A DNA stretch of 64,000 nt from contig NZ_CP017947.1 of NCBI RefSeq assembly GCF_003952665.1, forward strand, positions 1 to 64,000, given 5' to 3'. A program made the translations under genes and the position numbers. Under the pieces are notes generated by a model, which saw only the letters and a program-made list of their open reading frames with translations, was not told the origin of the DNA and did no database searches. This document shows positions 31,206 through 41,792 of this stretch, piece by piece (the first letter of the stretch is position 1; every line of letters starts with the position of its first letter). The DNA is from Bosea sp. Tri-49 (GTDB lineage: Bacteria > Pseudomonadota > Alphaproteobacteria > Rhizobiales > Beijerinckiaceae).

Positions 31206-32998
31206 ACTGTCACCCTCCTGAGCGGACCGGCGCCCGCATCGATCCCGCTGGCGGCGGGCAGGCGTGGTTCGACCGGAACATCGGTCCCGGCGGGTGCGGG
31301 CTGCTTCTGTACGGGGTTGAGGATGGTGTCCCTGGCACCGAAGCCAGTAAGCTTGCCGCCCTGCACGACGCCGAGCAAATCGACCGCGACAAGTGCGCTC
31401 GGCCGGTGGGCGACTATGATCGCGATGCCGCCGCGCGCCTTGATCCCTTCTATCGCCCTCGTCAGGGCCGCCTCGCCCTCACTGTCGAGGTTGGAGTTCG
31501 GCTCATCCAGCACGACCAGGAAGGGATTGCCGTAGAGCGCGCGGGCCAGGCCAATGCGCTGGCGCTGGCCGGCCGAAAGCGCGGTGCCCTGCGGGCCGAG
31601 CTGCGTCTGATACCCTTCCGGCAGCTTCACGATCATATCGTGGATGCCGGCTGCGGTCGCTGCGGCCACGATGGCCGCCGGGTCGAGATCGGGCGCAAGC
31701 CGCGAGATGTTATCGCCGATGCTGGCGTCGAGCAGGCTCACCTCCTGCGGCAGATAGCCGAGATGGCGGCCGATCGCTTCCTCGGGCCATTGCTCCAGAT
31801 TCGCGCCGTCGAGCCGAACCGAGCCGCGCAGGCACGGCCAGATGCCGGTGAGCGCGCGAACCAGGGTGGTCTTGCCGCCGCCGCTGAGGCCGATGATGCC
31901 AAGTGCCTTGCCCGCGGCCAGCTCGAAACTGACCTCGCTCAGCAGTACCTGGCCGGATCCCGGCGCGGCGACCGTGATGCGATCGACCCCGAGGGATCGG
32001 TGCGGTGCGGGGAGCTCCATCGGCTCGACCGCCTTGCTCAGCGCCACCACGGTCTCGCGCAGCCGCCCGAAGGCGAGGCGCGCGGCGACGAAGGATTTCC
32101 AGTTGCCGATCGCCTGGTCCACTGGCGCGAGCGCCCGCGCAGAAGCGACGGACGCGGCGATGATCGCGCCCGCGGAAAGCTCGCCCTTGATGGTGAGGAA
32201 GGCGCCGAGGCCGAGGGTCGCCGATTGCAGGATCATGCGCAGGACGCGCGCGACTGCTCCGAAGGTCCCGCCGAGATCGCTGGAACTGGTCTGCAGCGCC
32301 AGATGCTCGCGATTCAAACGGTCGAAGCGGGCCACCGCGCGGCCGGAGAAGCCCATGGCCCGCACGACCTCGGCGTTGCGGGCATGGGTCTCGGCCGTCG
32401 CATTGCGGGCGATCGCAGCCTGGCGCGAGCTGTTGCTCAGTTTGCGCGCCAGAATCTCGCTCAGGAGCGTCAGCAGGGTCAGCACCACGGCGCCGGCCAA
32501 TGTCAACGCGCCCAGCCAAGGGTGCAGGAAATACACAAAGGCCAGATAGAGCGGGATCCAGGGCAGGTCGAACAGGGTCGCAGGCCCCTGGCTTCCGAGA
32601 AAGCCGCGTACCGTATCGACATCGCGGCCGCGCTCGAGTGCCTCCGTGCTGGAAAAGCCGAAACGCGGCATGTCGATCGCGACGCGATGGGCCAGCGGCG
32701 CGATATCCTGGTCGAGGCGCGCGCCGATCCGGATCAGGACCTGCGATCGGACGATGTCGAAGCCGCCCTGGAACAGATACAGGCCGATCGCGAGCACGGA
32801 GAGGGCGGCGAGCGTTTGGACACTGCCGCTGGTCAGCGCGCGGTCATAGACCTGCAGCATATAGAACGAGCCGGTCAGCGCGAGGATGTTGATCAAGCCG
32901 GAGATCAGGAACAGGAACAATGCGACCTGGCGGAAATCCCGGGTCAGCACGGCTCCGTCGCGCTTGCGGGCTTCGGTGAGACGGGCAGAGGAGGCCAT
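31202..32998 (-). CDS. Type I secretion ABC exporter, permease-ATPase (PrtD family)
   Basis: 598 residues. No C39 peptidase-like domain at the N-terminus. Membrane part with spans such as VALFLFLISGLINILALTGS, FLHPWLGALTLAGAVVLTLL. ATPase: Walker A GLSGGGKTTLVRAL, Q-loop LGYLPQEVSLLDASIGDNIS, signature LSAGQRQRIGLARAL, Walker B FLVVLDEPNSNLD, H-loop IIVAHRP. PrtD-type exporters handle proteases and RTX proteins with C-terminal signals. Lies between the peroxidase and the anchored RTX gene. Confidence 0.94.
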   Translation of the reverse strand: MASSARLTEARKRDGAVLTRDFRQVALFLFLISGLINILALTGSFYMLQVYDRALTSGSVQTLAALSVLAIGLYLFQGGFDIVRSQVLIRIGARLDQDIAPLAHRVAIDMPRFGFSSTEALERGRDVDTVRGFLGSQGPATLFDLPWIPLYLAFVYFLHPWLGALTLAGAVVLTLLTLLSEILARKLSNSSRQAAIARNATAETHARNAEVVRAMGFSGRAVARFDRLNREHLALQTSSSDLGGTFGAVARVLRMILQSATLGLGAFLTIKGELSAGAIIAASVASARALAPVDQAIGNWKSFVAARLAFGRLRETVVALSKAVEPMELPAPHRSLGVDRITVAAPGSGQVLLSEVSFELAAGKALGIIGLSGGGKTTLVRALTGIWPCLRGSVRLDGANLEQWPEEAIGRHLGYLPQEVSLLDASIGDNISRLAPDLDPAAIVAAATAAGIHDMIVKLPEGYQTQLGPQGTALSAGQRQRIGLARALYGNPFLVVLDEPNSNLDSEGEAALTRAIEGIKARGGIAIIVAHRPSALVAVDLLGVVQGGKLTGFGARDTILNPVQKQPAPAGTDVPVEPRLPAASGIDAGAGPLRRVTV

Positions 32999-33083
32999 GG
33001 CGGCGCGCCCTTGATCATAGCGGTGAAGGGAAGTGCAGAAGGCGGGCGGACCACGCGGCCCGCCCGCCGGGCTTCGTTCGCAT

Positions 33084-36000
33084 TCACAAGACGAAGTTGC
33101 TGGCAGTCAGGTTGTGGCTGCCCTTCAGCTCGATGCGGAACTCCTCCTCGGCGCCGCCGCCGACATTGCCCTTGACGATCGTGTAGGCGACGCCATCCCG
33201 CTCCTCATAGGACACCATCAATTGTGCCGCCGCGTTGAAGGCAGGCCCATTTACGAGCGTAAAGCTCTGGTTGCCCGCCGCTGCACCATTGGCGTCGATG
33301 CCAGACAGATCGAGGCGGTCTCCAGGCTGGAAGTCGACGATGGTGTCCCCATCCGCGCTCTCGGTATCGGAGAAGCGGAAGACGTCATCGCCGGCGCCGC
33401 CCTCCATCACGTTCACCGCGCGACCTGCGGTGATCGTGTCGTTCCCGGAGCCGGTCGCGACGTTCTCGATGTGCCACAGCGTGTCGCTGCCGCTCTGGCT
33501 GCTGACGGCGCTGCCGCGCCCCAGCATGCCATTGCCGAGATCCACCGTCAGGTTGGCGCTGATCGCCGACAGGTCCAGCGTGTCGACACCGTTGCCGCCG
33601 TCGATCTCGTCGCCGTAATAGGTGTCGTTGCCGTCACCCACCTCACCGACGAACAGGTCGTTCCCGGCCCCGCCGAAGGCAGTGTCATCGCCCGCTCCGG
33701 CATTGATGACGTCGTTGCCGCCCTGGCCGAAGAGCCTGTCGGCTCCGGCCTCGCCATTGACCAGATCGGTGCCCGCTCCGGCGAAGACATGGTCGTCGCC
33801 CGAGCCGGCATGAACCGTGTCGCGCCCCGCGCCGCCCTCGACGAAATCGGCGCCATCGCCGCCGGAGATCGCATCGTCCCCGGCTTCGCCGACGAGGACA
33901 TCGTCACCGGCCAGGCCGATGATGCTGTCGCCGCCGCTCGTGCCGAGCAGGACATCGCCCGAGGCCGTCCCGACCCGGACATTGACACCACCCGTCGGCG
34001 CCGGAGTGCCCGCCTCATCGTCGTCATCGTTGCAATCATCATCATCGTCGTCGTCGTCGTCGTCCTCGTCCTCGTCCTCGTCGTCGTCATCCTCGTCGTC
34101 CTCACCGACCTGCGGACCGTCGCCGACGGCCGTGTAAGTGATGCTGCTCTCGCCGTTGGTCAGCGTGGTGACGCCGTTCGCATCGGTCGTGCTCTCGTAG
34201 TCTGCCAGCGTCGCGCCGTTTGGCAGCTCGATCACATCCTCCGGACGCAGCGCGCCGATGATGGTGTCGTTGCCGCCGTTTGAGCGGAACACGATGCGAT
34301 GGGCCGAAGACAAGGCCGAGATGTCGATCGTGTCGTCGCCCGCATCGCCATCGATGGTGATGGTGTTGAGGCGCAGACTGGTGGTCGAGAAGTCACCCAC
34401 GATGGTGAAGGTGTCGCCGCCCGCTCCACCGCCGGTTCCCGAAGGATCGACGCCGTTGATGCGGACTTCCTCGATCTCCGCGAGTTCCGCGATTACAGCG
34501 GCATTGTTGCTGCCGTTGCGGGTGACGACGATCTCGGTGGCTGCCGCCAGGTTCGCCGCGACATTGCCGGCAACCGCCAGCCACGCCGCCCTGGTGTAGA
34601 TCGTGAAGGCCTCGACCGAGGCATTGCCGTTGATCACGAAGGTGTCGCCGGCAGCTCCTTCGGTGCCGCCATCGACGATGTCGCGACCATCCGTCGGAGC
34701 CGCCGCGTTGGCGTTCCAGATGATCGTGTCGTCGCCGGTGCCGCCGTTGACGGTGTCCACGCCGCTGTTCGGGCCGAGAGCCACAACCAGGTTGTCAATA
34801 TGGAAGGTTTCTCCGGCCTCGAACCCACCCGTTGCTACAAAGCGGATCGCCGAGTGTGCAGGGTTCAATGGTGAGGAGAAGGTTGTGGTCGTGGTTCCGC
34901 CCAACGTACCGAGCGTTTCCCACGTGGCCCCATTCAGCGCCTGGACGACGACAGTCTCGCCCGCATCAAGCGCAACAGCCTGATAGTCGAAGGAGAGCGT
35001 CGGCGCGGTGGCCCCTGTCAGGTTGATCGCGCGCTCGATAGTGTCGTTGTTGTCTGTGCCTGCTGCGAATGTCAGCCGACCGCCGGTAATAAGGAGATCG
35101 CCATTGGTCGCCGAATCGTTGTCCCCGGTTTCGTCCCAGTTGCCGGCGAAGGCGAAATTGCCGTTGTTGTTCGCGTAGGACACAGCACCGAAATTATCGA
35201 CCATACTGCCGGTGGTGGCTCCGAAACCTCCGGAGAGCGTGTCGTTGCCGTCCCCGCCGTTGAGGGTATCCGCACCCTCACCGCCGTTGACCACGTCGTT
35301 GCCGCCGTTCGCGTTGACGATATCGTTGCCGTCGAGCGCGTTGATCGTCTCGGAGGTGGTCCCCACCCCGTTGAGGGTGTTGGCGGCGTCGGTCCCGGTG
35401 ATCGTGCTGGTCGGGGCTGCTGCGGCCAGCGTGAAGTCAGTGATGTCGATGGCCGCTGTGCCGCTGCCAGTGATCAGGATCGTACCTTGGATGGGCGAGG
35501 CCGCTCCACCCTCCCGGATGGTGATGACGGTGTTGCCGCCGGAGGCGGATTCGAAGACGCGGGTGGCGAAGTTCGCCGCCGTTACCCCGAGCCCGCTGAG
35601 GTCGATCTTATCCTGGTTGGTAGCCGCACCACCGGCGTTGTCGAAGCTGTTGATCGTGTCGTTGCCGAAGCCGGGAGCATTGTAGACGATGGTATTGAAC
35701 CCGCCGCCGACATCGATAATGTCGGTGCCGGCTCCGCCAATGATCGTATCGTTGTCGTCGCCGCCGTTGAGGGTGTCGTCGCCGTCGCCGCCGTCGAGCA
35801 GGTCATTGCCGTCATTGCCGGCGAGCGTGTCGTTTCCACCGGCGCCGAACAGCTGGTTGGCCTCATCATTGCCGTTGATGACGTTGGCGAGGGCGTTGCC
35901 GGTGCCCCGGATCGCGTCGCTGTTAAGGTCGAGCCTTTCGACATTGGCGCCGAGCGTGTAGTCGACGTCGGACTCGACAACGTCGTTGCCGCCGAGCACG

Positions 36001-39000
36001 AGATCGGCGTTAGTTTCAGAGACCACGTCGCCGGCGTCGTCGACGAAGTACGTGTCGGTGCCGTCACCGCCGATCATCGTGTCTGCACCGAGCCCGCCTT
36101 GCAGCGTGTCGTTGCCGCCGAGGCCGCTAAGCGTGTCGGCGAGGTCGCCGCCAGTGATGACGTTGGCGAGGCTATTGCCGGAGCCGACGAACTGGTCGGC
36201 GTCGAGGCCGGTGTAGGTCAGGTTCTCGACGTTGGCCATGGCCTCGATCGAGAGCGCGGCCATGCGCGTTTCGACGGTATCGGTCCCCTGGCCTGCCGCT
36301 TCGACTACGACATCCAGCAGGTCGTCGACGCCATAGATGTCGTTGCCGGCGAGGCCGACCATCGTGTCGGCGCCAAGCTGGAAGGGGCCTGGATCGACGG
36401 TATCATCGGCTGGGACGTCGAAGACGTCGACGCCGGCGCCACCGACCAGCAGGTCGTCGCCGTTGTTGCCGAGAAGACGATTGTTGCCAGTGCCGCCGAA
36501 GATCAGATCGTTCAGCGCGCCGCCGGTGATGATGTCGTTGACGCCGTCTTCGCCGGCCACGAAATTCTGCTGGGCGTTGGTGACGGCGTTGGTCGACATG
36601 TTGACGCCGCCGGAGTCGCGAGCGACATCGCCACGGCTGATGAAATAATCATCCGTACCGAGCACGTAGCCCGCATAGTTGGCGCCGTTGAAGTTGATGC
36701 GCTCGACGCCGGTCTCCGCGTTGGTGCCCGTGTAGTGACCGGCTACGGTGATCGTCTGGTTGACCGTGGCAGCGCCGTTCGGCAGGCCATAGTTGATCAC
36801 TAGGCTGCCGGTGTTGTCGGCGGTGTTGTTGTCACTCGCGCTCAGGGAATTGAGCGTCAATATGGGCAGACCGTCGACGTCGTTTCCCGTGCTCGGCGCC
36901 AGGATCGAGATTCGATCCGCCGTGCCGCCGCTTGTCGCGTTCACGGCTTCGTTGATGACGTCGTTGCCGTCGCCCAGCGTGAACGAGTAGGTGTCGTTGC
37001 CGAGACCACCGTTGAGCGTGTCGACGCCGGTGTTGGTGGTGACCGTTGTGAAGCTGATGACGAGATCGTCTATGTTGACAACCTCCACGGCCTCATTGAT
37101 CGCACTCGCGACGAAGCGGATCGATGCATTGGTGAACGGACCCGTAGCGCTGTGAGTGTAGGGCTGGTTCCCGCCGTTGCCAGTGATCGTGGCGATGGTG
37201 ACCCAAGTGGTTCCGTCTGCAGTGAACTCAGCGATGACGGACTCACCGGCATCCAGATTGTCCGGATTCGCCGAGAACGTGATGGTTGCAGTAGCCGCCG
37301 CGGTCAGGTTGATGGGACGGGTAATGGTCGCCCCGTCGGAAGCAGCGCCGCCCACGATACGGAGGGTATTGTTGCCGTCGTCGATACGGATCTGACCCGT
37401 TGTGACGCCGGTGTCGCCGGTTTCAAACCAATCCGGGTCCCAGGCGGCTGAGCCGGTGGAATTGCCGAAGCTGTTGTTGTTGAAGTTGTCGGCATACGTC
37501 GCCGATGTCGTCGTGGTGGCGCCCGCGCCGCCGACCAGAATGTCGTCGCCCGCAAGGCCATTGAGCGTGTCGGCGCCGGCAAGCCCGAGGATCAAATCAT
37601 CCTGCGCCGTGCCGTTGAGCGGAACATCGTTGCCGGGCGTGCCGACGATGATATTGAGCGGACCGCCCGCCAGGAATTCGACGCGCTCGATGTTGCGCAG
37701 GCGGTCGGTTCCGTCGAGCGAATCCTCGACCACGTGCGAGACGATGACCTGCCCGTCTGCGGTGGCCGAGAACGCATACTCGCCCCGGCCGCCCCGGAAC
37801 TTAGCGGTATCGATGTCGGGTATTGCATCCGCGCCGGTCGTGATGATCTCGCGGACGATGACGAGCTGGCCGGGATTGATCTGGCCCGAGAACATCTTGG
37901 CCGCCAGCGTGGTCATGCTGTTGTGCGTCTCGATTTCGGGGCCGGTTCCGTCGATGTTCTCCCGCACGCTGATGCGCACGTTCAGCCACTTGTCGCCGTC
38001 GATGATGTCGTCGCCGGCATTGCCCTGGATCACATCGCTGCCGTCGCCGCCGAGAATGATATCTCCGGCGTTGAACGCCACCGCGCCGGCCACCATTGCG
38101 TTGACCTGAGCCGGCGTGAGCCCGAGCACCTCAGCCAAGCCTGCGATCAGCTGCAGGCTTTCCTTGGTCAGCTGGCTGCCGCGATAACCTTCCAGTGGGG
38201 TCGGGTTGGTGACCGGATGAAACGGAAGCCGCTCGTCGGCGAGGATGTTGGAGCCTTTCAGGATGTCGTTGCCGGCAGACCCGGACAGACCTTCCATCGA
38301 CTGGTACTCGTCGAGAGCTGCGTTCGCCGGGATAACCGGCGCCTCGTCGAAGATGATCGGGATCGACAGATCGGCGGTCACGCCGGTGGTGCCGACTGCG
38401 CTGTCCTTGTAGGTCGCCCAGTCGAAACCGGACATGCCCGCCATCTTGCCGCGGCCGGTGCTGCCGACCATGATATCGTCGCCGCCTTCGCCGATGAACT
38501 CGTCGAAGCCGCCATCGCCGAGGAACACGTCGTGTCCGTCGATGCCGTCATGGGCGAAGATCTCGTCGAAATTGTCGCCGGGGGCGCCGTCGAAGGTGCC
38601 GGTCTCGATCCAGTCGTTGCCTTCATTGCCGAGGATGCGTTCGGCGTTGCGGTTGCCGTAGATGAAGTCGTTGCCTTCGCCCGCGAACACTTCGGAGCCT
38701 TCGTCGGTGCCGAGGAAGACGAAGTCCTGTCCGGCACCACCCATCACCAGATCGAGGCCGGGTCCTGCATGGACAACGTCGTTGCCGTCACCTGCCTTGA
38801 TATTGTCGTCTCCGCCGGAGTCGACGATTATGTCGTCGCCGGCGCCGCCGTTAAGGATGTCGTTGCCGAAGCCGCCTTCCAGCCGGTCGTTGCCGCCATC
38901 GCCGAAGAGCGTGTCGTCGCCGATGCCGGCGATCAGGACGTTGGCGGCCTCGGTGCCGCCGAGAACGACATGCTCGTCGCCATTGTAGCGCAGGTTATTC

Positions 39001-41792
39001 GGGCTGTTGCGGACAACCAGTTGCGTGAGGAGGCCAGGCCCCACCGGATCCAGGCTGTCGAGGATGCCATCGCCGTTCGTGTCGTTGAACTGCTTGGTCT
39101 GGTCGACCTCAAGGATCAGTCCGGGTGTCGAGAACACGTCCGATGGTAGATGCGTCGCGTCGGTATTGCGCATGATCATGGCGGCGAAGGAGTTGTTCTC
39201 CATCTCGCCGAATAGGTGCAGACCGTCGAGGCGCTGCAGGTAGTAGAAGCGATCGCCGCTCTGCAGCAGTTCCATCTGCTGCTCGAACACGAAGTTGAAG
39301 GTTGCGCCCAGCATGCCGCCGAACGGCATGACCTCCTCGGCCAAGCCACCGATCCACAGATCGACATTCTCCAGGCCACCGAGATTCCCGGCATAAGCGC
39401 CGGTGCCGTTGAGGAAGGCCTCAGCATCCGCCGGCACGAGCAAACCGCCCACGGAAACGCCCGTGATGATGGTCAACGCCGCGTCGCGCTTTCCCTCGAT
39501 CGTCGTCTGGTCGGTGATCAGTTGATGCGTGCCGTAGGCAGCGATGAAGTTGATGATCGAGGCCTCGTGCTTGAGGTGCCCCGCATAGTCGATCCAGCTC
39601 TCATAGGGCTTGAGCCGGGCATCCTGGTTGGTCGCCTCGTAGAAGGTGCGCCGCGCCTCGTTCAGCGCCGGCACGCCAGTGTCGCGGCCGCGCGCCAGGT
39701 TGATGGTCGCGAGGTCGAGCGGCAGGCCAAGCAAGTTGTTGCGGAGCGCGCCGGTGACGAATTCGTCGATCTCGTTGCCGACCTGGCGCGTCATGCCGCG
39801 GACGATGGCGCCGGCGGCGATGCCGTCAGCGATCCCGTTCGCGCTGGTGAACGCGGTGGGGTTCAGGAAGCCCTGGATCAGGCTGATATGATTGGGTTGG
39901 AAAGTCGGACCGAACTGGTCGATCGACTCCGTCAACATGGAGTGGCCGAACCGGTACACGACGTGGGCGAACTCGGCGAAGATCGACGGGTCCATCATGG
40001 TGTCGAAGCCATCGGGCACCAGGAAGGTGTTGATCGTCGGCTGAACCTTTCGTGCAAACTCCTCGAATACGAGGTGCTGGTACTGCATCTCGGTGCCGAA
40101 TTTGGCCGCCTGGAACAGGCGTTCGCCGTTCCAGCTTCCATCCGAGTTCTGCCATTCCGCTATGAAGGCCGCATCCCCGGTCGCGAGCACGGTCGCCTTG
40201 GTGTGCTCGACCAGACGGTTGTGCTCGGAATGGAACACATGATGAACCGCGGTCAGGCCGATGTTCTCGTTGGCCCGGCCATCGCCGGCAATGAAGTGAG
40301 CGTTCAGAAGCTCGTCGTCATAGGTGCCGTCTTCGGGGATATTGCCGCCAATCTCCGTGTCACCGTCGGCGAGCCCTTCCGGAACAGCGGTGTGGGCGAT
40401 GTCCGCGAGGAATGCCGCGTTGGTACGGATGGCGCTCACGATCGAGATGCCGAGTCCGCCATTGGCGGTCGGATCTCCCTGGATTACCACGTCGTCGGCG
40501 GTGTTCGGGATTCCATCGCTACCGACACCGGTAATGACAAGCGGATAGCCGTTGGAGCCGGCGATGAAATTGCCGTACGGGTCGGTGCGAAGCAGCGGCA
40601 CCCTGCCGACATCCAGGTCCGTCAACTGGATGCCCAGGAGCGTGGCTGCCTGAGCCTTGACCTCGCCCCAGGTCGCCATTCCGCCATTCGCGCCTTCGAT
40701 CAGGTGACCGGTTGCGACCGGGCCATTGGCGGTCGCCACATACTGACGCAAGAAAACCTGGTGAGACGCGTGGGAACTATAGGTTTGGTTCTGGTCGACA
40801 AAGGCTGTGGTGGTGTTCATCGGCCGGACATCGTCGGCCGTGCCCATCACATTATCCGCCCCGGCCGTTACGGTGGCGCGCGTCAGCACCATGAAATTGG
40901 GAGCGCCAGGTGTCGGATCCCAGAGCGGATCATCAGGCTGCAACGGAACAAACACCGTGCCGCTGCCACCCTTGTTGACCAGGTCCAGACCATGGTCGAA
41001 AAACTGGCCGAACAGCGTGAACCACGAGTTGAACGGCGCCGACAGACCCTCGTCGGGTGCGGTGTTGGGGATGTGAACATTGGCACCGTCCATCGCGATG
41101 CCGTGAAGGGCGAGCAGGTCATAAAGACCCGTACCACCGCTCGCGACGGGGCCGGCGCCGGCGTCCACGGCCGACTGCGCTGCGGCGAGGTCGGCCGCAG
41201 CGTCGGCAGCAGCTTGCTGCAGGGCAGCGTTGCCGGGGTTCGCCGCGGCTGCCGCGGCCGCTGATGCTTCCGCGCGCTCGGCTTCAGCCAGTGCCTTGAA
41301 CAGCGGCTTGAGCGGCGCATAGGCGGCGGAGATTTGGCCGGTGATCACCAGTCCCGGGTCCTCGACCCCGGCGTTCTGCAGCCCTGTCAGGATAGCGGCC
41401 GGATTGCCGAGCGATTGGTCGACGAGCAGGTTGGAGATCGTGCGCAGGCTCGAGTCGAACACCAATGAGTTGGGGTTGTTGGAAGGGTTGTAGTTCGACG
41501 ATGTCGGCATCGCCGGCGCCGGGCCCGGACCGTCCGGATCGAAGGGCGTTCCGTCGGCCGGCCGATAGCTCGGGTCCATCAGTTCGACGAACTCGCGATC
41601 GGACGCGCCCCATCGTTCCTGCCCCGGGAGCAGGTGATTGAAACTGCCATCGACCGTACGCAGACCCCAGGCGACGTTGTAGCTCGGGATCAGGCCGCCC
41701 GGGCCGTAGAGCGGCTGACCGGCGGCATGCGCTTCTGCGATCTTGATCTGCGCGAGGATGAAGTCCAGATCGCTCCTTATGTAGGTTACCAT
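33084..41792 (-). CDS. Secreted animal-type haem peroxidase with RTX repeats (peroxicin-like), 2,902 residues
   Basis: Start ATG 41792 (GGGGGTAAG upstream). The haem peroxidase domain spans roughly 240-900: distal-side FGQFFDHGLDLV with His ~267, VHHVFHSEHNRLVEHTK, and proximal VVYRFGHSM with His ~616. In mammalian peroxidases the FLREHN motif supplies a catalytic Arg; here that position is Ser (FHSEHN). RTX nonapeptide blocks follow at ~980-1090, ~1240, ~1410, ~1680-1860, ~1990-2060 and ~2630-2730, separated by two jelly-roll-like modules (~1430-1570 and ~2200-2330). An Asp/Glu tract lies at ~2560-2590. The C-terminus ASNFVL is a type I secretion signal. No N-terminal signal peptide. Calcium outside the cell would fold the repeats. 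Confidence 0.9.
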   Translation of the reverse strand: MVTYIRSDLDFILAQIKIAEAHAAGQPLYGPGGLIPSYNVAWGLRTVDGSFNHLLPGQERWGASDREFVELMDPSYRPADGTPFDPDGPGPAPAMPTSSNYNPSNNPNSLVFDSSLRTISNLLVDQSLGNPAAILTGLQNAGVEDPGLVITGQISAAYAPLKPLFKALAEAERAEASAAAAAAANPGNAALQQAAADAAADLAAAQSAVDAGAGPVASGGTGLYDLLALHGIAMDGANVHIPNTAPDEGLSAPFNSWFTLFGQFFDHGLDLVNKGGSGTVFVPLQPDDPLWDPTPGAPNFMVLTRATVTAGADNVMGTADDVRPMNTTTAFVDQNQTYSSHASHQVFLRQYVATANGPVATGHLIEGANGGMATWGEVKAQAATLLGIQLTDLDVGRVPLLRTDPYGNFIAGSNGYPLVITGVGSDGIPNTADDVVIQGDPTANGGLGISIVSAIRTNAAFLADIAHTAVPEGLADGDTEIGGNIPEDGTYDDELLNAHFIAGDGRANENIGLTAVHHVFHSEHNRLVEHTKATVLATGDAAFIAEWQNSDGSWNGERLFQAAKFGTEMQYQHLVFEEFARKVQPTINTFLVPDGFDTMMDPSIFAEFAHVVYRFGHSMLTESIDQFGPTFQPNHISLIQGFLNPTAFTSANGIADGIAAGAIVRGMTRQVGNEIDEFVTGALRNNLLGLPLDLATINLARGRDTGVPALNEARRTFYEATNQDARLKPYESWIDYAGHLKHEASIINFIAAYGTHQLITDQTTIEGKRDAALTIITGVSVGGLLVPADAEAFLNGTGAYAGNLGGLENVDLWIGGLAEEVMPFGGMLGATFNFVFEQQMELLQSGDRFYYLQRLDGLHLFGEMENNSFAAMIMRNTDATHLPSDVFSTPGLILEVDQTKQFNDTNGDGILDSLDPVGPGLLTQLVVRNSPNNLRYNGDEHVVLGGTEAANVLIAGIGDDTLFGDGGNDRLEGGFGNDILNGGAGDDIIVDSGGDDNIKAGDGNDVVHAGPGLDLVMGGAGQDFVFLGTDEGSEVFAGEGNDFIYGNRNAERILGNEGNDWIETGTFDGAPGDNFDEIFAHDGIDGHDVFLGDGGFDEFIGEGGDDIMVGSTGRGKMAGMSGFDWATYKDSAVGTTGVTADLSIPIIFDEAPVIPANAALDEYQSMEGLSGSAGNDILKGSNILADERLPFHPVTNPTPLEGYRGSQLTKESLQLIAGLAEVLGLTPAQVNAMVAGAVAFNAGDIILGGDGSDVIQGNAGDDIIDGDKWLNVRISVRENIDGTGPEIETHNSMTTLAAKMFSGQINPGQLVIVREIITTGADAIPDIDTAKFRGGRGEYAFSATADGQVIVSHVVEDSLDGTDRLRNIERVEFLAGGPLNIIVGTPGNDVPLNGTAQDDLILGLAGADTLNGLAGDDILVGGAGATTTTSATYADNFNNNSFGNSTGSAAWDPDWFETGDTGVTTGQIRIDDGNNTLRIVGGAASDGATITRPINLTAAATATITFSANPDNLDAGESVIAEFTADGTTWVTIATITGNGGNQPYTHSATGPFTNASIRFVASAINEAVEVVNIDDLVISFTTVTTNTGVDTLNGGLGNDTYSFTLGDGNDVINEAVNATSGGTADRISILAPSTGNDVDGLPILTLNSLSASDNNTADNTGSLVINYGLPNGAATVNQTITVAGHYTGTNAETGVERINFNGANYAGYVLGTDDYFISRGDVARDSGGVNMSTNAVTNAQQNFVAGEDGVNDIITGGALNDLIFGGTGNNRLLGNNGDDLLVGGAGVDVFDVPADDTVDPGPFQLGADTMVGLAGNDIYGVDDLLDVVVEAAGQGTDTVETRMAALSIEAMANVENLTYTGLDADQFVGSGNSLANVITGGDLADTLSGLGGNDTLQGGLGADTMIGGDGTDTYFVDDAGDVVSETNADLVLGGNDVVESDVDYTLGANVERLDLNSDAIRGTGNALANVINGNDEANQLFGAGGNDTLAGNDGNDLLDGGDGDDTLNGGDDNDTIIGGAGTDIIDVGGGFNTIVYNAPGFGNDTINSFDNAGGAATNQDKIDLSGLGVTAANFATRVFESASGGNTVITIREGGAASPIQGTILITGSGTAAIDITDFTLAAAAPTSTITGTDAANTLNGVGTTSETINALDGNDIVNANGGNDVVNGGEGADTLNGGDGNDTLSGGFGATTGSMVDNFGAVSYANNNGNFAFAGNWDETGDNDSATNGDLLITGGRLTFAAGTDNNDTIERAINLTGATAPTLSFDYQAVALDAGETVVVQALNGATWETLGTLGGTTTTTFSSPLNPAHSAIRFVATGGFEAGETFHIDNLVVALGPNSGVDTVNGGTGDDTIIWNANAAAPTDGRDIVDGGTEGAAGDTFVINGNASVEAFTIYTRAAWLAVAGNVAANLAAATEIVVTRNGSNNAAVIAELAEIEEVRINGVDPSGTGGGAGGDTFTIVGDFSTTSLRLNTITIDGDAGDDTIDISALSSAHRIVFRSNGGNDTIIGALRPEDVIELPNGATLADYESTTDANGVTTLTNGESSITYTAVGDGPQVGEDDEDDDDEDEDEDDDDDDDDDDCNDDDDEAGTPAPTGGVNVRVGTASGDVLLGTSGGDSIIGLAGDDVLVGEAGDDAISGGDGADFVEGGAGRDTVHAGSGDDHVFAGAGTDLVNGEAGADRLFGQGGNDVINAGAGDDTAFGGAGNDLFVGEVGDGNDTYYGDEIDGGNGVDTLDLSAISANLTVDLGNGMLGRGSAVSSQSGSDTLWHIENVATGSGNDTITAGRAVNVMEGGAGDDVFRFSDTESADGDTIVDFQPGDRLDLSGIDANGAAAGNQSFTLVNGPAFNAAAQLMVSYEERDGVAYTIVKGNVGGGAEEEFRIELKGSHNLTASNFVL
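34015..34112. repeat. Polyaspartate/glutamate tract in the peroxidase gene
   Basis: About 33 codons are almost all Asp or Glu (GAC/GAT/GAG), broken by one Cys and one Asn. Plus-strand reading is a long TCGTCATCG-type microsatellite, which should be prone to length change. Confidence 0.85.

Noticed and set aside
34015..34112. Apparent CRISPR-like or microsatellite array on the plus strand
   Set aside because: It is the coding sequence of an Asp/Glu tract, with three-base periodicity and no spacers.
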